Assembly: GCA_016792805.1 (NCBI GenBank)
Contig: JAEUHX010000058.1
Span: 1-64,000, forward strand
Length of the DNA stretch: 64,000 nucleotides
Direction of reading: 5' to 3'
From: Planctomycetota bacterium
GTDB lineage: Bacteria > Planctomycetota > UBA1135 > JACQFD01
Shown piece by piece: positions 45,670 to 54,791 of the stretch; the stretch's first letter is position 1, and each line of letters opens with the position of its first letter. Below the pieces are notes generated by a model, which searched no databases, was not told where the DNA came from, and saw only the letters and a list, made by a program, of their open reading frames with translations. A program made the position numbers and the translations under genes.

Positions 45670-47703
45670 CTACTTTTTCAGCACCACGTGGGACTCCTCC
45701 GGGATGCGCACGGTGGCCGAGCGATTCCCACAAGTAACTCGATACTGGCCGCGCGGAATGCGCTCGAAGACGGCAGCGCCTTGAACGAGGAGCGACTCGC
45801 ACGTGTCGAGGGTGATGCCGAACGCGTGCAGTTTCACTTTTTCTTCGGAAGCCTCGGGAACCTCGACGCGGAATGGGAATGTTGTCGGCAATCGCAACTC
45901 CAACCTCTGCCGCCCGGCCGTCGCAACGACAGGCTGAGTAAAAATCACAATACTGCTCTCGTGGCGACCGAATCCGCGCGGCCCACGATCCAAGATTTGC
46001 AAGGAGTACTCCCCCGGCGAAACGACCATGGTCCCCGCGCGGCCGCTTCGATCCACGCTCTCCCTGCGCACGGCGCCGCGCGGAGAAGCCGCGGCGTCAC
46101 TGGAACTCAACAGTTCCACCTCGAGCGCATCGAGAGGGCATCCCTGCGAAGGCATCACTTGGATCTCGAGCGCTGCGGGCGCCGGCAGACGCAGCTCGAG
46201 CTCACGCTGATTCTCTGACAGCGTCACGGTGTGAAGCGGGTAAACCCACGCGGAAACGCCGAGATGCACCTCGACCTCGCTCGGAGTTGCGTCCTGACTT
46301 CGCGACTCCTGCCAAGGGCTCGAAAAAGTAATCACATAATCACCATCGGCGAGCCGCTCCCAATTGGGGTTTTGCCCGAAGCTCGATCTCGAGGTTGTCC
46401 CCGAGATGGAGAATCGGGCGTCCTCGACGGGCTTGCCGTCGGAGCCGATCACACGCACGCGCAAGGACGCCGATTCCGAGTCTTCCCGGAGAACGAGGTC
46501 GACGCGAGTGGTCTGTTCTCCTCCCCAGAACGACGCCCGGTCCAAGATCCGCTTGCCGTGTGTCGTCGTAAGAAGCAGCGCATAAGGGCCATTCTCGAGA
46601 GCCTCCTCGAATTCGTACTGCGTCGCGGAGACTTGACGAAGCCCGACCGATTCCATCGAAGCACGCACCAAATCGATCTTCGAATCCGAGGTGTATGTCC
46701 CCCTGGCTAAATGTAGCGACGGTCGAAGTAAGGCCCCGGCGCGACCCGGCACGGTCACAGTTCCAAAGACACCGCTCGCCTTCTCGAGTTTCCATGGAAC
46801 CGGAGGATTCTCTCCGGGCTGAAGCGAAATAGTGATCTCAGGAGCCCTCAAGAAAACTCCGCCGAGAAGCTGCTTGCCGGGAGGCGGCACAACGGCGCCC
46901 CGCAGCTTCCAGGTACCCGGGCGCAGCCAGCGCGGCGGACTCTTCGGCCCGAGATCCCAATATTCCCGGTGGCCGACGACACCCTCCGGTTCCGCCTCAA
47001 CCGAGATCCAAACTGGGTCGCTGCGCTCGGGCGCCTTCGCTTCCAGCGAGAGACGCCCGAGCTGCTTGGCGAAGAAATGGAGCGTCGAGCCTGCAAAGCA
47101 TGTGGAGGATTCTTCTGAAGCGGAGAATGCGAGGCCTTCACAAAAAGCCGATGCTCTGTACTCGCGTCCCACCTCTACCTCCAGCTCATACTCCCCCTGA
47201 TCATTGGCAATCGCTCGGCGCGTCGCCTCCTCGAAGCGCCGGCTGTTCTCGAGAGCGGCTTCGGCACCGAACGCTCGCCCGGGCGCGGAGCCGCCTTTGG
47301 GCTCATCCACTCGAACGGTGTCCACAAATGCCGTGAGGCAGATGAGCGCTCCCGGAACCGGGCGCCCATCGGTAAACATCACTTTTCCTCGCACCCATCC
47401 CTTGGCTCGGCGTTCCGCGTCCGTTGCGCCCGACGGCCTTAACGCGAGCGCCGTCGGCAGGTCCGCCGCGCGGCGCAGCTCGAGCACGCCGCCTCGATCG
47501 CGCGGCGACTCGGAGCGAACTTCGGCGGGACCGGCGGCCTCGCGGACCGCGGGCGGCACCGGTGCCGGGCCGGCGTTCCCCTCGGAGTAGCTGCCGGACC
47601 TCGAGAGCGAGGGGAGGAGCGCGGCGCCCATCACCCCAATTCCGAGAATCACTCCAGCGAGGAACGCCAGAGCGAACGACCTCCGAAACCCGCGCGAAGC
47701 CAT
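45670..47703 (-). CDS. Large membrane-anchored protein with carboxypeptidase-regulatory-like segments
   Basis: The 677-aa protein has one N-terminal membrane segment (FALAFLAGVILGIGVMGAAL) and a long extracytoplasmic part of beta-rich repeats such as RGKVMFTDGRPVPGALI, LRVRVIGSDGKPVEDARF and DGDYVITF, as in carboxypeptidase-regulatory-like (CarboxypepD_reg) domains. Some CxxC-free cysteines suggest periplasmic folding. Function unknown; a structural or binding role is likely. It is divergent from the hybrid kinase gene with 63 bp between, hinting at shared control. Confidence 0.78.
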   Translation of the reverse strand: MASRGFRRSFALAFLAGVILGIGVMGAALLPSLSRSGSYSEGNAGPAPVPPAVREAAGPAEVRSESPRDRGGVLELRRAADLPTALALRPSGATDAERRAKGWVRGKVMFTDGRPVPGALICLTAFVDTVRVDEPKGGSAPGRAFGAEAALENSRRFEEATRRAIANDQGEYELEVEVGREYRASAFCEGLAFSASEESSTCFAGSTLHFFAKQLGRLSLEAKAPERSDPVWISVEAEPEGVVGHREYWDLGPKSPPRWLRPGTWKLRGAVVPPPGKQLLGGVFLRAPEITISLQPGENPPVPWKLEKASGVFGTVTVPGRAGALLRPSLHLARGTYTSDSKIDLVRASMESVGLRQVSATQYEFEEALENGPYALLLTTTHGKRILDRASFWGGEQTTRVDLVLREDSESASLRVRVIGSDGKPVEDARFSISGTTSRSSFGQNPNWERLADGDYVITFSSPWQESRSQDATPSEVEVHLGVSAWVYPLHTVTLSENQRELELRLPAPAALEIQVMPSQGCPLDALEVELLSSSDAAASPRGAVRRESVDRSGRAGTMVVSPGEYSLQILDRGPRGFGRHESSIVIFTQPVVATAGRQRLELRLPTTFPFRVEVPEASEEKVKLHAFGITLDTCESLLVQGAAVFERIPRGQYRVTCGNRSATVRIPEESHVVLKK

Positions 47704-47766
47704 GGCGTCGTTCTGCAGCCACGGCATCCGGGCGCAATTGCGGCGCAGTCAGAAAAGCGCCGGAGC

Positions 47767-50700
47767 TTGGAGGGCCACGCCGCAGGCGCAGGCGTACCAT
47801 GCACGCCCCGTCCGGCCCCGCCCGTGCTTCCGTCTGCGCATCTTGCCCTGTTCGCTGCTGCCCTGCTGGGAGCCGCCGGCGCACCGGCATGGGTTCGGGA
47901 GCCGCAGGCATCGAGATCGGAGCTGATCCAAGACGAGTACAACATTCGAGTGTGGAGCGTCGCGGAAGGGCTTCCGATGCGATCGGGCCGCTCCATCGAG
48001 CAATCTTCCGATGGATACATATGGATTGGCACATTTCAGGGGATCGCCCGCCTCGACGGACGAAGAGCCACCGTGTTCTCCGCCTCAAATACTCCGGGGA
48101 TCGAGCGCTCCCATTTCATCTCACAAGCATTCGATCAACAGGGTCGCCACTGGTTCGGAACCGAGGACGGCGTCGTTTGGCGCAAAGGAGATCGCTGGCA
48201 TTCTTGGGGGGCCGCGCAGGGTTGGCCGGAGAGCGGATATGTGAACCGCATCGAGATCTCCGTGACCGGAGAGCCGATCTTCGCTTGCGGCGGAAAACTC
48301 CTCACGCTGCGCGGATCGAGTCTTGAATCGATTCCGGCTCCGCCCCGCCCCTCCCATGACAAGTCGGCGCTGCGGCCGGTCGTCGCGCTCGACGGCACGC
48401 TCTGGTGCGAATCCGATGCGCAGGTCTGCCGGTGGAACGGCAATGAGTGGACTGTCATCGCTTCGGGAGGAAGTCCCCTGAATCCGTTCGGCGGGCTCTG
48501 CCGATCGAGTGCCGGAGGAGTTTGGATCACTCAAGGCCCGCGCGCATGGCGCATCGCCGAAGGAGTCCAGGTGGAGTCGCGAGCCGTACCAGAGGAGTTC
48601 GCGGCAGACCGCCGCTGTGCCCTCGAGGATTCGCGGGGCGATTTGTGGTTCGGATTCCTCCACCGAGGACTCGCGGTCGTGCGCCGAGATGGAAGCTCCT
48701 TCACTGCGAATCAAGCCACGGGGCTGCCGGACACGGAGATCTCGAATCTCTTCGAGGACCGCGAAGGAAATGTGTATGCGGGGACGGGGGCCTCGGGCGC
48801 GATCGTTCTCACAAGAAAACAGATCCGCATGCTCGGAGGCAAAGACCAGGAATCCGGACGGAATGCAATCATCTCGATTACTTCGGATGGCTTCGGCGGA
48901 GTGCTCGTCCTCAATTCTCTCGGCCTGCTGCAACGCTACTCGCTCGACGGCGACTCGCATCCGGCTCCGCCGGTGCCGCCGAGCTCACAAGTTCTCACGA
49001 TTCTGCGCGATCCCAACGGGGCTCTCTTCGCGGGTACCAAGCACGACGGTCTGCTGCGCCTCCCGCCGAATCAGCCGTGGCAGTGGCTTCAGCCTAAAGG
49101 ATCCCGCCCCAAGATGATTCGGGCGCTGACTCGCGACTCCCGCGGTCGGATCTGGTACGGCCACGAGGGAGGCTTTGGGATCGTGGACGGCGCCGATGGC
49201 GCGCCCATCGAGCTTTCGTCTCCGATCGCGGAGCGGGTCGTCTGCTTTGCGGAGGACCCACGCGGGTGGATGTGGATAGGCACGACTTCGCGCGTCGCGG
49301 CCATCGAGATGGAGAGCTTCACGGTGCTCGAGGAGTTCCGTGTGTCACGGCCAGTGACTGCAATCCGCCGAGCGGCCGACGCCGATTTATGGATTGCAAC
49401 GGAAGATGGCTTCTTGCTTCGCGCCCGCGGAAAAGCTCTTGCGCGCTTTGGGCCCGAGCAAGGGCTCGATACGGGAGAGGTCTCAAGCATCCTCGAGGAC
49501 GGCTATGGCGATTTGTGGTGTGCCTCTATAAAAGGGATCTACTGGATCCGCCGTAAGAACCTCGAGGCGGCAGCGAACGGCACCGAGCCGGAGGTTGCTC
49601 CCGTCCTGTTCGACTCGTGCCATGGGCTCCCGTTTAACTATTGCTACAGCAATGCACAGCCGAGCGCGAAGAGCCTCGACGCCGGGAAGTTCCTCTTCGC
49701 AACGAGAAGAGGTGTGGCGCTCGTCGACCAGAGCAGACTGACGAGCCCGCGATTCGCTGCAAATCCCATACTCGAATCCGTCGCTGCCGACGGAAGAGAA
49801 GTGAAGTTCTCTCGTGGAGAGGGCGAGATCTTCCTTCCTGCGGGTACGAAACATGTGCAGATGCGCTTCTCGGTGCCCACGATGCACTGCCCGGATCGGG
49901 TGAAAGTCGATCTGTACGACGAGTCGAATCCAACAGAAAAGAGACCGCTCGATTCGTCCGGCAGCGCCAGCGTGGAGCCAACTCCGGGACGGGGCATGCG
50001 CCTCACGGTCCGCGCGCGTGGAGCCGACCCGGACGCTGGTGTGGGTGAGCTTCGGCTCCGACTTTCTGTGATTCCCCGCTGGTGGGAATCCACGGCGTTC
50101 CGCATCGGCTTTCCCGCGGCGATCCTGATCGCCGCCGCGCTGGGCAGCATCCTGATACAGGAGCGGCGTGTTCGAAGCAGCCGAGCACAAATGGAGCGCG
50201 CTCGCGCGCTTTCGCAGGAGCGGGCCCGCTTCGCCGCGGTGCTGGAGAGCACGCACGAACTCGTCGCCTTCGCCGATGAGCAGGGGCGCCTCTTCTATCT
50301 CAATCCCATGGGGCGCGATCTGTTGCAGGTCGGCCCGGCAGATCCCCTCGAATCGCTTCGCATCGAAGACCTTCTCGACGCGAAGAGCCTAGCCATCTGG
50401 AAAGGCGAAATTCTGGCTCGGTGGCGCCCCGATGCTCCGTGGATCGGCAAGCTTTGGTTCCACTCCGCTGCCGGCGCGCAAGTGCCGATCGCCGCCGCCG
50501 TGATTGGGCACCGGCGCGCCGACGACTCCGTGGATTTCATCTCGATCGTTGGGCACGACATGCGGCCGGAGATCGAGGCTTCGGCTCGGCAGTCGAGGCT
50601 CGAGGCTCAGCTGCAGCATGCACAGAAGTTGGAGGCCATCGGCACCCTTGCAGGCGGCATCGCCCACGACTTCAATAATATTCTCGCCAGCATCCTGGGA

Positions 50701-51750
50701 AGCGCCGAACTCGCGAAGCTGAAAGCCGATGAGAAGACGCTCGTTCACCTTCAACAAATCGTTCAGGCTTCTCTCATCGCGCGAGACCTCGTTCGGCGCA
50801 TCCTCGAGTTCAGCCGATCGGACGCCTCGCACCGCGAAGTCGTCGATCTCTCCCGAGTCGCGCGCGACGCCATCGCATTATTGAAGCCCACTCTTCCAGA
50901 CGGCATCGAGATTCAGCTCGAATCCAGCCAGCCTGCGCGCATGCTCGGAGACGCTTCGCAACTCCACCAAGTGCTGGTGAATCTCTGCTTGAACGCCGCC
51001 CAAGCGATTCCTACCGAAATTGGCTGGATTCGGATCGAGATCCGCCGTGAGCCGGCGGCCGCACGCGGGGAGACGGCCGGCTGGGTCGTGCTGCGCGTTT
51101 CCGACTCGGGAGTCGGCATGGACGAGCAGATCCGAAGCCGCATCTTTGAGCCTTTCTTTACTACAAAAGCTGTGGGCAAGGGAACCGGCCTCGGGCTTGC
51201 CGTGGTGCACGGAATTGTGCGGCGCCACGGCGGAACCACGGCCGTCGAAAGCGCCGTCGGGAAAGGAACCACATTCACGATTCGATTTCCGGAGGCGTCT
51301 CAAGCGATCGGCGAATCGGAGCACCCGCCGGCGCTTCCGTCGCCCGAGATCTCGGCCGAGTCGGGCAGAGTGCTCGTCGTCGACGACGAGCCGCTCGTGG
51401 GACGCACCTTCGCCGAGATGCTTGGAACGGCGGGCTTCGATTCCACCTATGTGCAGAGTCCACAAAACGCGCTGGCGATGGTGCGCCAGAACCCGCGCAG
51501 CTTCGATGTCATCGTAACAGATCTAGGAATGCCCGGGATGAGCGGCATCGACCTGACGCGCGAGATTCATCACATGCGCCCCGAGATTCCCGTCATTCTG
51601 ATCACCGGCTATGGAGCCGGGAGCCTCGAGCGCCGCGACCTCACGGCCGTGGGCCGCTTGCGCGTGCTGGAGAAGCCGATTGACATGCAGTCACTCATCG
51701 CCGTCGTGCGCAACGAGCTCGGCACGGCGCGACAGGCTCTCCCATCCTGA
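47767..51750 (+). CDS. Hybrid two-component sensor kinase with propeller sensor (HTCS-like, no DNA-binding domain)
   Basis: The 1327-aa protein has a signal segment, a two-bladed Reg_prop/Y_Y_Y propeller sensor (W-I-G-T and W-F-G-T blades, residues ~50-760), one transmembrane helix (~776-795), a PAS-like domain (~815-920), HisKA with the phosphorylated His in GGIAHDFNN (~967), HATPase (GVGMDEQIRSRIFEPFFTTK, GKGTGLGLAVVHGIV) and a receiver with Asp1252 (IVTDLGMPG). There is no C-terminal HTH, unlike classic HTCS proteins. It should sense an extracytoplasmic ligand, perhaps a polysaccharide. The TTG at 47767 is uncertain; a GTG at 47824 is the alternative. Confidence 0.92.
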   Translation: MEGHAAGAGVPCTPRPAPPVLPSAHLALFAAALLGAAGAPAWVREPQASRSELIQDEYNIRVWSVAEGLPMRSGRSIEQSSDGYIWIGTFQGIARLDGRRATVFSASNTPGIERSHFISQAFDQQGRHWFGTEDGVVWRKGDRWHSWGAAQGWPESGYVNRIEISVTGEPIFACGGKLLTLRGSSLESIPAPPRPSHDKSALRPVVALDGTLWCESDAQVCRWNGNEWTVIASGGSPLNPFGGLCRSSAGGVWITQGPRAWRIAEGVQVESRAVPEEFAADRRCALEDSRGDLWFGFLHRGLAVVRRDGSSFTANQATGLPDTEISNLFEDREGNVYAGTGASGAIVLTRKQIRMLGGKDQESGRNAIISITSDGFGGVLVLNSLGLLQRYSLDGDSHPAPPVPPSSQVLTILRDPNGALFAGTKHDGLLRLPPNQPWQWLQPKGSRPKMIRALTRDSRGRIWYGHEGGFGIVDGADGAPIELSSPIAERVVCFAEDPRGWMWIGTTSRVAAIEMESFTVLEEFRVSRPVTAIRRAADADLWIATEDGFLLRARGKALARFGPEQGLDTGEVSSILEDGYGDLWCASIKGIYWIRRKNLEAAANGTEPEVAPVLFDSCHGLPFNYCYSNAQPSAKSLDAGKFLFATRRGVALVDQSRLTSPRFAANPILESVAADGREVKFSRGEGEIFLPAGTKHVQMRFSVPTMHCPDRVKVDLYDESNPTEKRPLDSSGSASVEPTPGRGMRLTVRARGADPDAGVGELRLRLSVIPRWWESTAFRIGFPAAILIAAALGSILIQERRVRSSRAQMERARALSQERARFAAVLESTHELVAFADEQGRLFYLNPMGRDLLQVGPADPLESLRIEDLLDAKSLAIWKGEILARWRPDAPWIGKLWFHSAAGAQVPIAAAVIGHRRADDSVDFISIVGHDMRPEIEASARQSRLEAQLQHAQKLEAIGTLAGGIAHDFNNILASILGSAELAKLKADEKTLVHLQQIVQASLIARDLVRRILEFSRSDASHREVVDLSRVARDAIALLKPTLPDGIEIQLESSQPARMLGDASQLHQVLVNLCLNAAQAIPTEIGWIRIEIRREPAAARGETAGWVVLRVSDSGVGMDEQIRSRIFEPFFTTKAVGKGTGLGLAVVHGIVRRHGGTTAVESAVGKGTTFTIRFPEASQAIGESEHPPALPSPEISAESGRVLVVDDEPLVGRTFAEMLGTAGFDSTYVQSPQNALAMVRQNPRSFDVIVTDLGMPGMSGIDLTREIHHMRPEIPVILITGYGAGSLERRDLTAVGRLRVLEKPIDMQSLIAVVRNELGTARQALPS

Positions 51751-51767
51751 CGGTCGGGCCGCTCGCT

Positions 51768-52199
51768 TTAAGAGTGAGCGCCTTCGCGGGCGTGATTTCG
51801 ATTCCAATTGGGGACTTCCACCACGACGTCGCTCGCCCCCGAGGGCACCGCCTGGCATGCGAGGCGGCTTGTGGGCTGGAGCCCCGGCGCCAAATCTAAA
51901 TAATCGAGTTCCCGCTCCGTCGGCTCTGGAATCGAGTTCGCCCCTTCACGGACGATCACGTGGCAGGTGGAGCAGGCCGCAACGCCGCCGCACGCGTGGT
52001 CGATGTCGACTCCGTGGGCGAGCGCGATCTCGAGGATCGAGCCCGGCTGCCCGTGGCGGTCATACGGAACCTTCGCGGGGTCGACTGAAATTGTGGTACC
52101 CGCGGGAAGGAACGTCACTCGATAGGCGCGCGAAGGCCTGGGAGGAGGCGGGGGCGGGAGCGTGGACACGGTATCGAGAGCGTCCGGAGCGGGGCCCAT
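51768..52199 (-). CDS. 2Fe-2S ferredoxin
   Basis: The 143-aa protein has the plant/adrenodoxin-type cluster pattern C-x5-C-x2-C (HACGGVAACSTCHV, near residue 73) with the fourth Cys in LACQAV. The N-terminus is proline-rich (PPPPPP) and atypical. It should donate electrons to a redox partner, or serve Fe-S assembly as IscFdx-like proteins do. A GTG start at 52208 adds three residues. It lies 78 nt downstream of thiD on the same strand. Confidence 0.87.
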   Translation of the reverse strand: MGPAPDALDTVSTLPPPPPPRPSRAYRVTFLPAGTTISVDPAKVPYDRHGQPGSILEIALAHGVDIDHACGGVAACSTCHVIVREGANSIPEPTERELDYLDLAPGLQPTSRLACQAVPSGASDVVVEVPNWNRNHAREGAHS

Positions 52200-52277
52200 G
52201 TTTCGCACGGCGCGACGGGCGCCGCCACTGGGGGGCGCCGAGCCGATGCCCCCCGGGAGCGCGCGGCCACCGTCACG

Positions 52278-53090
52278 CTACAAGCCGAGGAGCGGGCGCC
52301 CAGCGCCGAGCGGCATGGCGCGCCGCAGGTCGCGCCGGACGAGCGCACGCGCGCGCGCGAGCGCTCGAAGGGGCGAATCGCCGAGAGCCAGGCGCGCTGC
52401 ACAGATTGCGGAGAGAGCGCAGCCGGTGCCATGGGCCGCCTTCGCGAGACGAAGTGTTCGAAACTCCTCGATCTCCACGCGCGTGCCGAGATCTGTAGCA
52501 ATGACGTCGATCACCGCACGCCCCCCGCCGTGGCCACCCTTCACCAATGCAACTTGTGCGCCGAGTTCGACGAGGGCGGCGGCCGCGAGTCTCCGGCCCT
52601 GGGCGCTGTGCACACAAATCTGTGTCAAGAGCTCAGCCTCGTCGAGGTTCGGAGTCACAACCGTTGCCCGTGGGATCAACGTGCGCAAGAGTTCTCGAAT
52701 CCCGGGCTCGTCGAGGAACGCGAAGCCGCCGCTGGAGGCGAGCACGGGGTCGACGACGATCGGCACACGGCGCGGCACCTCGGCGGCAACGGCGCGGAGG
52801 TGGCCGGCCGAAGGAAGCAGCCCCGTCTTGACCGCACGAATCGGCATCTCGCGGAAAAGTGATCGAAGCTGCTGGCGAAATGTATGAAGATCGACGGGGA
52901 TACACTTCGAGACTCCACGGGGAGTCTGAATCGTGAGCGCCGAGGCGACGGCGACGGGATGGCATCCCGCGCGCGCGATTCGTAACGAATCGGCGACAAG
53001 CCCGGCACCGCCGCTCGGATCCAATCCGGCAATCGTGAGAACAACGGGCCGGCCGCCTGATTCTCGGCGGGATCTTTTTGTGCGTTTCAT
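52278..53090 (-). CDS. thiD: Hydroxymethylpyrimidine/phosphomethylpyrimidine kinase
   Basis: The 270-aa protein phosphorylates HMP and HMP-P in thiamine biosynthesis. It has the ribokinase-like ThiD marks: IAGLDPSGGAGLVADSL near residue 20, TPNLDEAELL and AAHGTGCALSAICAARL. The ATG at 53090 overlaps the stop of the upstream TIM-barrel gene (ATGA), so they are co-translated. No other thi gene is adjacent. Confidence 0.92.
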   Translation of the reverse strand: MKRTKRSRRESGGRPVVLTIAGLDPSGGAGLVADSLRIARAGCHPVAVASALTIQTPRGVSKCIPVDLHTFRQQLRSLFREMPIRAVKTGLLPSAGHLRAVAAEVPRRVPIVVDPVLASSGGFAFLDEPGIRELLRTLIPRATVVTPNLDEAELLTQICVHSAQGRRLAAAALVELGAQVALVKGGHGGGRAVIDVIATDLGTRVEIEEFRTLRLAKAAHGTGCALSAICAARLALGDSPLRALARARALVRRDLRRAMPLGAGRPLLGL

Positions 53091-53983
53091 GCGAGCTCCA
53101 ACGATTCGAGGACGCGCCGCGCGCGCTCGAGATCCTCGCGGCGCGCCGCGGTCTCGAGGGAGAGCACGCGAGTCGCCCCGCGCGGCGCCTGCTCCGCCAC
53201 CATCCGCCAATCGACCTCGCCGTCTCCAGGGACGAGGTGGTCGCGGTGGCCCTGGGCGTCGTGCAGATCGAGCCCGACGAGATGGGGGGCCAGCGTGGCG
53301 AGGACGTGGACCGAAGGCTCGCATCCCATGCGCTCGCCGACGCGCTGGCGACCGACATCGACCCAGATGCCAAGCTGCGGCAGGCGCAGGTCGCTGAGGA
53401 CGGAGCGCGCCGACTCGCCGTCGAGGAGCTCATCGGGGCGCGTCGCAGGGAGCAGCGCCCAGCGCATCTCGGCGTGCTCGCGCGCGAGGCGATGGAGCAG
53501 CCGGCAGAGGCGGTCGAGCTGCAGATCGCGGTCCTTTCTCGCCATGAGTCGAATCTCCTCGGCGGCCTCGGCGCAGGACTCGCCCCGGGCGATGAATCCC
53601 TCGAGATGCCGGACCCGGTCGTCCAGTTCGGGCGCGTCGCCGCGCCCTCCGTCGAGAATCAGGAGCGGACACCCGACCGATCGCGCAAAGGCCGCATGCT
53701 CGGCGAGGGCTGAGTAGGCGCGCGCAGAACGCGCCGGGTCGAGTGATGCGAGGTCCTCGGAGGCGAGCCGTGCAGCACCGATGCGTGCGTCGAGGCAGCC
53801 CGCTCGAACCGCCACGATGCGAACCCCGGTCTCTCGCTGTGCCGCAGCGAACGGGCCCGGCCGCGGAACAGAGTCGGCCCCCGTGAGCGACAACTGTTGA
53901 AAGCCGAGCTGGCGAGCCGCGGGAAGAAGCGCCGCCAGAGTGGTATTGCGTGCGCCGAAGACGTGGTGGCCGAGTGCGAGCAT
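53087..53983 (-). CDS. Xylose-isomerase-like TIM-barrel protein
   Basis: The 298-aa protein resembles the sugar phosphate isomerase/epimerase (AP endonuclease family 2-like) fold: LGHHVFGARN at strand 1, LLILDGGRGD, LGIWVDVGRQRVG, LVGLDLHDAQGHRDHLVPGDGEVDW and SLETAA, consistent with metal ligands H/D/E at the barrel mouth. Substrate unknown. It is the first gene of a two-gene coupled operon with thiD. Confidence 0.75.
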   Translation of the reverse strand: MLALGHHVFGARNTTLAALLPAARQLGFQQLSLTGADSVPRPGPFAAAQRETGVRIVAVRAGCLDARIGAARLASEDLASLDPARSARAYSALAEHAAFARSVGCPLLILDGGRGDAPELDDRVRHLEGFIARGESCAEAAEEIRLMARKDRDLQLDRLCRLLHRLAREHAEMRWALLPATRPDELLDGESARSVLSDLRLPQLGIWVDVGRQRVGERMGCEPSVHVLATLAPHLVGLDLHDAQGHRDHLVPGDGEVDWRMVAEQAPRGATRVLSLETAARREDLERARRVLESLELA

Positions 53984-54002
53984 CTTTTTTTCAACCTATC
54001 GC

Positions 54003-54466
54003 CAACGGGCCGCGAGTGAGCGCGTATCACGCGCGTTCTTTCGCCTGCCCCGCACCTCTTACCCGGTGCCCGTCGCAGGACGCCTGCCCGGCGGAGCCGC
54101 TCCGCGGGAACCCGTCGCGCAGGAGTTCGTAGGGACGGCGCAGCAGAGTGAACGTCTGACAAGTCGGCTCGCCAAGCCCCGATCCCACTCGAGGGCTCTC
54201 CCATTTGAGAGATCGCCGCCGCGACCGCGGGTTCTTTGTGGCCTTTCCGTGGATTCGGAGATGCCATAAATCGCCCGAGCGACCGGAGGCGCATCTCCGC
54301 CTGAGAGGCTGAGGCTAGCGAACCGAGCCGCGAGAAGTCCGTCACTTCTCGCGCACCGAACATTTGTGAACACGGAATCTGGACAGCGGGCCAGGTTTCG
54401 TTCGCGGGCCGACGCTCGAGGGTGCGTCGGCCCGCGGTCTGTAATCCCCCCCTGCGCCTGAGAAGA
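54003..54466. other. Intergenic tract with hairpins, no gene
   Basis: This part of the 808-bp gap has no convincing gene. It holds a 10-bp perfect stem (54329-54338 with 54344-54353, loop CCGTC), a ~13-bp stem (54403-54415 with 54424-54436) and the left arm of an 11-bp hairpin whose right arm starts at 54473 (GAGAAGACCGC, loop TTC). No T-tract follows any of them. A ribosomal RNA or tRNA was not recognised. Confidence 0.5.
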
Positions 54467-54782
54467 CCGCTTCGCGGTCTTCTCAGGACGCTGTCCCCCT
54501 CAGGGGGACCCAAACCACATCGAGACGGCCGGGACCACACCACGCGCTGAAAGTTCACTCAACTGCGCTCGCCAGGTCTCAGCGAAGTTCCCCGCTTCGC
54601 GGTCTTCTCAGGACGCTGTCCCCCTCAGGAGGACCCAAACCACATCGAGACGGCCGGGACCACACCACGCGCTGAAAGTTCACTCAACTGCACTCGCCAG
54701 GTCTCAGCGAAGTTCCCCGCTTCGCGGTCTTCTCAGGACGCTGTCCCCCCCAGGGGGACCCAAACCACATCGAGACGGCCGA
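54467..54782 (+). repeat. 125-bp tandem repeat, about 2.5 copies
   Basis: Units start at 54467, 54592 and 54717 (the last is 66 bp, ending just before purB's stop). Copies are nearly identical; each starts CCGCTTCGCGGTCTTCTC and holds the palindrome GTCCCCC-TCA-GGGGGAC (third copy CCC-CCC variant). The near identity implies recent duplication. It directly abuts purB's 3' end and could shape its transcript end. Confidence 0.9.
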
Positions 54783-54791
54783 GGCAGATTC

